Shown: positions 58,448 through 64,000 of the stretch, piece by piece
Numbering within the stretch: the first letter of the stretch is position 1
How the letters are laid out: every line of letters begins with the position of its first letter
From: Sulfuriferula multivorans
Lineage (GTDB): Bacteria > Pseudomonadota > Gammaproteobacteria > Burkholderiales > Sulfuriferulaceae
Reading direction: 5' to 3'
NCBI RefSeq assembly: GCF_003851125.1
Contig: NZ_BGOW01000013.1
Span: forward strand, 1 to 64,000
Length of the DNA stretch: 64,000 bases
Made by a program: the position numbers and the translations under genes
Notes under the pieces: generated by a model
What the model was told of the DNA's origin: nothing
The model's database searches: none
Seen by the model: the letters and a program-made list of their open reading frames with translations, nothing else

Positions 58448-60346
58448 ATGCTTACCACGATATCAAGCCGCCGAATGCCGCGCCTGCTACGCTATCTGGA
58501 CCCTCGACGCAGCCTGGCTAGCGCACTCGGCTGGCTGATCATCGCACTGTCCCTGGTCTTCGCGCTGGTCGCGGCGTGGTGGCTCGGGGGAATGGCCCGG
58601 ACGAGCCTGATGCAACAACACAGCCGACAGTTGGTATTGAGCGCCGACCAATTAGGCGCCGGACTCGACCAGGCCCTTGCTTCGCGGCTGCAGTCGGTAC
58701 GCGCCACGGCCGCCATGCTGGGAACCGGCCTGGGTACCGATACACCGCGTGCGCAGCGCGCGGTGCTCGACGAGTTGCAATCGGCTTACCCGGAATTTAC
58801 ATGGATCGGTCTTGCCGATGCAAAAGGTCGGGTCGTGGCTGCCAGCGATGGCCTGCTCGAGGGGAGCAGCGTCGCCGAACGTGCCGGGTTCGCACAGGGG
58901 TTGAAAGAGTCCTGGATCGGCGACGTAGCAGTAGACAAGAAGCGACCTCCGCTGCCCGGCGGCGAAGCGCAGCGCACTGTCGATATGACGACCCCTGTGC
59001 GAGATCCGCGCGGCCGCGCCGTGGGCGTGCTGGGCGCACAATTGAGTTTACGCTGGGCACGAAACTACGCACAGGGCTTGCGTGAGACGCTGCATCTGCA
59101 CGATGCCGCCCAGGCATTGGTGCTGGACAGGAAAGGCGTGGTTCTGATCGGCCCCGACGCGCTTCAAGGCAAGCGCTGGCACAGCACCCCGGTCAATGCT
59201 ACCAACTTGATCGATGCGGCGCAGGTGGTTACAGGCGACGGGACTCACTCCCCCGTGCCCGCGTTTGAGCGTCTCGCGAGCGGTCAGGTCGTTCTGGTGA
59301 CCCGCACCGAACCACGGGTGGGCAGCGCGCTGCACACCCTGGGCTGGCGCGTGCAACTCATTGAGCCGGCGGATCGGGCGGGGCAACGCGCCGATACCCT
59401 GTGGCTACGGATATTGTGGGGCTCTTTGGGGCTGGGCGGTACCGCCGCGCTGTTCGGCGTGCTGATCACGCGCCGCCTGACCCGACGCTTGACGGATTTG
59501 ACACGGGCCGTCCAGAACGTGGGCAGAGGCAAGGCGCAGCATGTCGAGGTGCCCTCCGGCATCGACGAGGTCGCGCGGGTCGGGGCCGCTTTTGCGGAGG
59601 TGCTGGGCGCCTTGCAGCTTGAACGCGGCGAGTTGCGCACGCTCAGCTCAGAACTCGAACAACGCGTCGCCACCCGCACCCGCGAGGTCGAGCGGCTAGC
59701 CAAGGAAACACGCTACGCCGCGATGGTGCGCGAACGCCTGAAGATTGCGCGCGACCTGCACGATACGCTCGCGCATTCGATGATGGCCATGCTCACCGAG
59801 ATTCGCCTGCTCAAGAAACTGCATGTCCACGATCCCGCGGCATTGCCTGACGAATTGGTCCACGCGGAGCAAGCGGCCCATCAGGGGCTGAAAGAGGCGC
59901 GCGCCGCCATCACCCAATTGCGTTTCAACGCCGTACGCGATGTCGGACTGGGCGCGGCACTGGCCGATGCCATCAAGCTCTTTTCCGAACGCACCGGCCT
60001 GGTCGTCGATTACAGCAGTGAACCCCGCGCCGCAAGCCTCGCGGACGAGCGTGCCGAAACACTGTTCCGCATCGTTGAAGAGGCGCTGCGCAATGTGGAG
60101 TGTCACGCCATGGCCAGCCTGGTGAGGGTGAGTCTGCGTGATGCTGCTGACCGGCGTCTGGAACTGAGCATCGAGGACGATGGCGTGGGGTTCGATTCAA
60201 GCGCGTCGCATCCCGGGCACTACGGCCTGGTGGGTCTACGCGAGCAGGCACAGTTGATCGGGGCAGAGCTGAGCGTCCAAAGCGCGCCGCACGCAGGCAC
60301 GACCTTGCGGCTCGCATTGGATATGGGGCCTGATATATGGTCATGA
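58448..60346 (+). CDS. Membrane sensor histidine kinase (Cache-HAMP-HisKA_3)
   Basis: 632 residues from the ATG at 58448 (a GTG directly before it is possible). Helix 1 (about 28-50), a periplasmic double-Cache domain (about 55-315), helix 2 (about 325-345), HAMP ('RRLTRRLTDLTRAVQNVGRG'), then HisKA_3 'KIARDLHDTLAHSMMAML' and HATPase_c 'EDDGVGFDSS'. A NarX/LiaS-type kinase, the probable partner of the divergent LuxR-type regulator. The Cache domain may sense a small organic acid or similar ligand. Confidence 0.9.
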   Translation: MLTTISSRRMPRLLRYLDPRRSLASALGWLIIALSLVFALVAAWWLGGMARTSLMQQHSRQLVLSADQLGAGLDQALASRLQSVRATAAMLGTGLGTDTPRAQRAVLDELQSAYPEFTWIGLADAKGRVVAASDGLLEGSSVAERAGFAQGLKESWIGDVAVDKKRPPLPGGEAQRTVDMTTPVRDPRGRAVGVLGAQLSLRWARNYAQGLRETLHLHDAAQALVLDRKGVVLIGPDALQGKRWHSTPVNATNLIDAAQVVTGDGTHSPVPAFERLASGQVVLVTRTEPRVGSALHTLGWRVQLIEPADRAGQRADTLWLRILWGSLGLGGTAALFGVLITRRLTRRLTDLTRAVQNVGRGKAQHVEVPSGIDEVARVGAAFAEVLGALQLERGELRTLSSELEQRVATRTREVERLAKETRYAAMVRERLKIARDLHDTLAHSMMAMLTEIRLLKKLHVHDPAALPDELVHAEQAAHQGLKEARAAITQLRFNAVRDVGLGAALADAIKLFSERTGLVVDYSSEPRAASLADERAETLFRIVEEALRNVECHAMASLVRVSLRDAADRRLELSIEDDGVGFDSSASHPGHYGLVGLREQAQLIGAELSVQSAPHAGTTLRLALDMGPDIWS

Positions 60347-60587
60347 CCAAAGCCCCATGGAAGACTGGGCTTGCCCAGGAGCCTGTCTCATGCCCTTGCT
60401 CTCAAGAAACATCATGCCCTTGCTCTCAAGAAACATCATGCACCCCATTGATTCCGTATGGTGCGCCTCGGCCAGATACAGGAAGTCAGGAGACACCTGC
60501 TTTTGAAGCATCCATTCCTGCTGCGCCGAACTATGCCGACGGTTGCGAAATGCTGTCATATACCCCAGATTTGTTGCTGCATCAGTC
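60347..60587. other. Intergenic region with a 24-bp tandem duplication
   Basis: 60388-60411 is repeated exactly at 60412-60435 (unit tcatgcccttgctctcaaga plus aaca). The region lies between the convergent kinase and PPK2 genes. A minus-strand frame across it would encode 'MMFLESKG' twice, but no family is recognised and it lacks a ribosome site. A gccca/tgggc pair around 60365-60380 may end transcription weakly. Confidence 0.6.
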
Positions 60588-61457
60588 TTACTTCGCAAGC
60601 TGTTTGCGGATAGCCTGCAATTCCTGCCGGCGCTTTGCGTCGGTTTTGGGGTAGTGCATTTTGAGCGCCTTGAAAGTATCGAGAATAATCCGGGAAATAA
60701 TCAGCCGGGCGTTCTCCTTGTCGTCGGCGGGAACGACATACCAGGGCGCATTGCGCGTGCTGGTGGCGCTCAGGCATTCCTCATAGGCTTTCATGTAATC
60801 GTTCCAGAATTTCCTCTCGGTAATGTCGGCAAGGCTGAATTTCCAGTTCTTTTCCGGTTCATCGATGCGATCAAGGAAGCGCTTGCGCTGTTCCTCCTTG
60901 GACAGGTGAAGAAAGAACTTGATGATGCGCGTGCCGTTACGGGTGAGATGGTTCTCCAGGTCAACAATGGAACGATACCTCTCCTCCCAGACCGTCTTCT
61001 CGTCGAGCAACTCACCCGGCAGGCCTTCACCGCGAAGAATCTCGGGATGCACGCGAACAATCAGCACCTCTTCGTAATAAGACCGGTTAAAGATGCCGAT
61101 CCGGCCACGTTCCGGCAGACACTGGGTAGTGCGCCAGAGAAAATCGTGTTCCAATTCCGCAGCGCTCGGATGTTTGAAACTGAATACCTGGCAGCCTTGC
61201 GGGTTGATGCCGGACATCACATGTTTGATGGCGCCGTCTTTCCCGGCGGCGTCCATCGCCTGAAAAATCAGCAGCACGGCATAACTATTGGCTGCGTATT
61301 GCAGTTGTTGCAACGCGCTCAATTGCTCAATGTGCTCTGCCAGGAGTGTTTGATACTGCGCCTTCGACTGGTAAACGGGCTTCACCAGCGTCGGCCACTT
61401 CTTGAGCTTGACCTTGTCGCCCTCCTGCACCCGGAAATCCTCTGAATTGATTTTCAT
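60588..61457 (-). CDS. ppk2: Polyphosphate kinase 2-family protein
   Basis: 289 residues. Walker A-like '[16 protein letters not shown]' (about 67-80), lid '[15 protein letters not shown]', '[18 protein letters not shown]' (Walker B-like with Arg/Tyr), and '[17 protein letters not shown]' that aligns with the class I PPK2 nucleotide loop. It phosphorylates nucleoside mono- or diphosphates from polyphosphate. ATG at 61457 with aaaggat about ten bases upstream; the gene begins 17 bases after the ATP synthase gamma stop. Confidence 0.93.
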   Translation of the reverse strand: MKINSEDFRVQEGDKVKLKKWPTLVKPVYQSKAQYQTLLAEHIEQLSALQQLQYAANSYAVLLIFQAMDAAGKDGAIKHVMSGINPQGCQVFSFKHPSAAELEHDFLWRTTQCLPERGRIGIFNRSYYEEVLIVRVHPEILRGEGLPGELLDEKTVWEERYRSIVDLENHLTRNGTRIIKFFLHLSKEEQRKRFLDRIDEPEKNWKFSLADITERKFWNDYMKAYEECLSATSTRNAPWYVVPADDKENARLIISRIILDTFKALKMHYPKTDAKRRQELQAIRKQLAK

Positions 61458-61473
61458 CCTGATCCTTTCATCA

Positions 61474-62361
61474 TCATTTCGTCCCGGTCAGCGCTTCGAA
61501 GCCGGACACAACGTCGAATAATTCCTCGTCGATGCCGCTCTGACGCAGGCGGTGAAACGTCCTGTTCAGGTCCTCCAGCAATTCGTCGATGTTTTTTTCA
61601 GCGCGTTGCATCGCAGCCAGACGACTGGCGTTTTCGCTTGCCAGGGATTCAGCGCAGGCCCTGAACAGCGAGACGAAAAGATATTCGCGAACCAACGCCA
61701 GCAGCGTCTGCTGCCCGCCCCCCATGACCTCGGGCAAATTTCCGGTCGGCCAGCGCAGCGTCGCCAGATCGCGCCGCCACACGGCGTCCAGCGGCAGCAG
61801 CCGTTGGCTCACGGGGGTATAAATCGCCCCGGACTGGGGGCGGTTATGAAACAGGTAAACCTGCGATATTTCGCCCTTTTCACGCCGCGTTTCCATCTCG
61901 ATCAGAATCTGTCCCACCAGTGGTGTAATCGCGCCAATGGAATTCGGCAGGATGAAACTTGCCCCCGGCAGCAAGTCAGTGTCCGCGAGACGCGACTGAA
62001 TGCGCTCGCCGACCGTCCAGACCATCTTTTTACCCGGCAGCTTTCCCAGCGCATTCACGACAAACTCCGCCATCACCTCATTGAATTGGCCCACCAGTCC
62101 CTGGTCGGAACCAAACACCACCGCGCCAATCGACCCGCTTTCTTTCTGCGTCGCTGGCATCACGGCACCCCAGGGTTCACCCTGGCGGAAACACGCAACC
62201 AGGCCCAGTTGCACCGTCCGATAATACTCATCCAGGGAGCGCACCGCGTTCTCGTATTGCCCAATGCTGGCTGCGGCCATGGCCTTCATCGTGCGTACCA
62301 CGGCTTCGAGCTCGCCAGCGCTGGCGATCTTGTGGCGCAGGCTTGCGGCGGTTTCGCTCAC
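61474..62361 (-). CDS. atpG: N-type ATP synthase gamma subunit
   Basis: 295 residues from a GTG at 62361, which overlaps the alpha-subunit stop as GTGA. Coiled-coil ends: N-terminal '[25 protein letters not shown]' and C-terminal '[35 protein letters not shown]'; the central stalk region '[17 protein letters not shown]' is family-typical. The N-terminal part diverges from standard F-type gamma, as in N-ATPases. Last gene of the atpDCQRBEFAG order. Confidence 0.9.
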   Translation of the reverse strand: MSETAASLRHKIASAGELEAVVRTMKAMAAASIGQYENAVRSLDEYYRTVQLGLVACFRQGEPWGAVMPATQKESGSIGAVVFGSDQGLVGQFNEVMAEFVVNALGKLPGKKMVWTVGERIQSRLADTDLLPGASFILPNSIGAITPLVGQILIEMETRREKGEISQVYLFHNRPQSGAIYTPVSQRLLPLDAVWRRDLATLRWPTGNLPEVMGGGQQTLLALVREYLFVSLFRACAESLASENASRLAAMQRAEKNIDELLEDLNRTFHRLRQSGIDEELFDVVSGFEALTGTK

Positions 62362-63911
62362 TTTGTTTCCTTGCGTTCCGGCTGAGGTTGAAAGCGTGCG
62401 AGTGCGTTGCGGGCGATCTGGATAATCGTTGCACCATCTTCGTTGCTTAATTTTTCGGCAGTATCGAATCGCGCGCACACCTCGGCAGGGATGTCCGCCG
62501 CCGCCTCGCGCACGGCGTGCTCGGCATCGCTCATCCGGTCAAGCGGCACGTTGTCGAAGAGTTCCGCGGTCAACGCCAGCAGCACGGCGATTTGTGCGGC
62601 CACGGACACCGGGGCGAATGCCGGCTGCTTGAGGCAGGCACGAATGCGCCGTCCATGCTCGATGATTTTGCGCGTATTTTCATCCAGCCGGGCGCCAAAC
62701 CGGGCAAAAGTTTCCAACTCCTCGAACTGTGCATAGGCAAGCTTGAGATCGCCCGCCACCGCACGGTAAGCCGCGCGTTGCGCCTTGCCGCCGACGCGCG
62801 AGACGGATTTGCCGACATCGACCGCGGGCAGCACGCCCAATTCGAACAGCGACGGCGAAAGGTAAATCTGTCCGTCCGTGATGGAAATCAGGTTGGTCGG
62901 AATATAGGCGGAAATGTCCTGCGCTTCGGTTTCGATAACCGGCAGCGCAGTCAGCGATCCGCCACCGAGTTCCGGGCGCAGGTGCGTTGCACGTTCCAGC
63001 AGCCGCGAGTGGATGTAAAAGATGTCGCCGGGAAAAGCTTCCCGTCCGGGCGGGCGGCGCAGCAACAGTGACAGCTCGCGATAGGCGCGCGCATGATGCG
63101 TGAGGTCGTCGTAAACCACCAGCACGTCGCGGCCTTGTGCCATGAAATGCTCAGCGATGCTGGTCGCGGCATAGGGTGCGATGTAGGTAAGGCCGGGTGG
63201 ATCGTTGCCTTCGGTGACGACCACGATGGTATATTCCAACGCGCCTTTTTCACGCAGGGTATCGACCACTTTGGCCACGTCGGACGCGCGCTGGCCGATG
63301 GCGCAATATACGCACAGCACATTCTGTCCGCGTTGATTGAGTATCGTGTTGAGCGCGATCGCGGTCTTGCCGGTCTGGCGGTCGCCGATGATCAATTCGC
63401 GCTGGCCGCGCCCGATGGGAATGAGCGCATCGATGACCTTGATGCCGGTTTGCAACGGCACGGTGACCGGCGCGCGGTCCATGATGTGCGGTGCCGTGCG
63501 TTCGATGGGCAGGCGCACGCTGGAAACCACCGGCCCCATGCCGTCCAGCGGGCGGCCCATTGGATTGATAATGCGTCCAATCAATTGGTCTCCCACCGGC
63601 ACGTCCATCACGTGCCCCCTGCGTTCGACTTCATCACCGGCATGCAACTGCCAGTAGTCGCCCAGCAGAACAACGCCGATTTCGTCTTCATCGACGTTGA
63701 ATGCGATGCCATACAAATCGCCGGGGAATTTCAGCACCTCCTCGAACCCCACGCCGGGGAGACCGGAAACTTTCGCGATGCCCGTCGCGATGCTGGTGAT
63801 CGTGCCCACTTCCCGCGACGCCAGCTGCGGCGCAAAGGCCTCCCGCGCATGGCGCATTCCCGCAAAGGCGCTGTCGAATACCCGCTGCAGGCTGTCAGGC
63901 GCCATTTTCAT
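62358..63911 (-). CDS. atpA: N-type ATP synthase alpha subunit
   Basis: 517 residues. Walker A '[14 protein letters not shown]', catalytic-interface Arg region '[19 protein letters not shown]', and beta-barrel start '[19 protein letters not shown]'. Substitutions against housekeeping AtpA are visible (for example '[19 protein letters not shown]'). The ATG at 63911 lies inside the b-subunit gene end; ATG at 63905 is an alternative. N-ATPases are thought to be laterally acquired and often predicted to pump Na+; the c-ring is outside this window, so ion choice cannot be tested here. Confidence 0.92.
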   Translation of the reverse strand: MKMAPDSLQRVFDSAFAGMRHAREAFAPQLASREVGTITSIATGIAKVSGLPGVGFEEVLKFPGDLYGIAFNVDEDEIGVVLLGDYWQLHAGDEVERRGHVMDVPVGDQLIGRIINPMGRPLDGMGPVVSSVRLPIERTAPHIMDRAPVTVPLQTGIKVIDALIPIGRGQRELIIGDRQTGKTAIALNTILNQRGQNVLCVYCAIGQRASDVAKVVDTLREKGALEYTIVVVTEGNDPPGLTYIAPYAATSIAEHFMAQGRDVLVVYDDLTHHARAYRELSLLLRRPPGREAFPGDIFYIHSRLLERATHLRPELGGGSLTALPVIETEAQDISAYIPTNLISITDGQIYLSPSLFELGVLPAVDVGKSVSRVGGKAQRAAYRAVAGDLKLAYAQFEELETFARFGARLDENTRKIIEHGRRIRACLKQPAFAPVSVAAQIAVLLALTAELFDNVPLDRMSDAEHAVREAAADIPAEVCARFDTAEKLSNEDGATIIQIARNALARFQPQPERKETK

Positions 63912-64000
63912 TGGCGTTTTGCCCGGTTTTTACTTCAGGTTTGGGTTGCGCTTTCAGCAATGCATCAACGCCCTTTCCCAGCGACGCGAGATAATCCGTG
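63895..64000 (-). CDS. atpF: N-type ATP synthase b subunit, C-terminal end (partial)
   Basis: The frame enters from the right edge: '...[17 protein letters not shown]' to a TGA at 63895-63897. It overlaps atpA by 17 bases. Only about 34 residues are inside the window. Assigned to the b-type stalk subunit because atpF precedes atpA in N-ATPase operons; the fragment itself is too short for certainty. Confidence 0.7.
   Translation of the reverse strand, partial: TDYLASLGKGVDALLKAQPKPEVKTGQNANENGA

Noticed and set aside
60388-60435. CRISPR-like repeat
   Set aside because: Two direct copies without spacers; no cas genes in the window.
60341-60598. 85-codon minus-strand frame with a duplicated 'MMFLESKG'
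   Set aside because: The peptide duplication merely reflects the 24-bp DNA tandem repeat; no ribosome site or homology visible.
1-64000. tRNA and rRNA genes
   Set aside because: I found no cloverleaf with a GTTC-AAT-like T arm and CCA end, nor ribosomal RNA segments, on reading both strands; a dedicated scan could still find one.

Overview
The window looks like a chromosomal segment of a sulfur-oxidising, respiratory Betaproteobacterium (Sulfuricella/Sulfuriferula/Thiobacillus-like; the genus is inferred and was not tested). The main reason is a qmoA-qmoB-hdrC-hdrB block (electron transfer for APS reductase-type sulfur metabolism). Supporting signs are a TusA protein, a large two-component and sigma-54 regulatory complement, yqjDE(K)-type stress genes, and the tail of an N-type ATP synthase operon. 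I saw no rRNA, tRNA or CRISPR array.

Layout. 0-3.2 kb is mobile DNA. An IS3-family orfB is split by a complete IS110-family element. The element's left non-coding end carries a recognisable bridge-RNA architecture, with guides matching both target flanks and both element ends. The IS is followed by two small membrane-protein genes separated by a structurally convincing integron attC site (2384-2452). 3.2-11.1 kb (minus strand) holds an Nramp-like transporter, a formylglycine-fold protein, a small unknown gene and qmoAB-hdrCB. 11.3-18.9 kb (minus) is a translationally coupled operon of three glycosyltransferases and an ABC exporter, followed by a beta-barrel protein and a histidine phosphatase. 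A consensus sigma-54 promoter lies at its head. 18.9-23.6 kb has a porin and PstS-like pair divergent from a histidine kinase/sigma-54 activator pair. 23.6-26 kb has a TetR regulator with two matching operators controlling itself and a carboxymuconolactone decarboxylase-tusA-nitroreductase series. 26-31.3 kb is housekeeping and repair: phosphodiesterase, pyrophosphatase, Y-family polymerase, DMT exporter and an Ada-like methyltransferase. 31.5-34 kb is an envelope-stress cluster including a 25-residue membrane protein.

34-46.8 kb contains a PQQ-type propeller protein, signalling genes (MEDS, Crp/Fnr, PAS-GGDEF, NarX/NarL-like pair) and many short membrane or periplasmic proteins, several under 70 residues. 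46.8-64 kb is a visibly GC-richer bioenergetics and stress region. It has a P3A proton-pump ATPase, a split b6-like/subunit IV-like cytochrome b operon with no Rieske protein, a cytochrome c, an orphan CcoQ-like protein with an MFS transporter, a cardiolipin synthase-like enzyme, a LuxR-type two-component system, a PPK2 kinase and the N-ATPase genes atpF', atpA and atpG.

The genes fit one theme: sulfur-derived electrons enter through Qmo/Hdr, while the right-hand region handles quinone/cytochrome electron flow, ion pumping and polyphosphate energy. A shared palindrome (AAGTGACC-AA-GGTCACTT) precedes the periplasmic 220-residue protein and the cytochrome c, with a weaker version before the histidine kinase. 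This suggests a small regulon of the adjacent two-component system.
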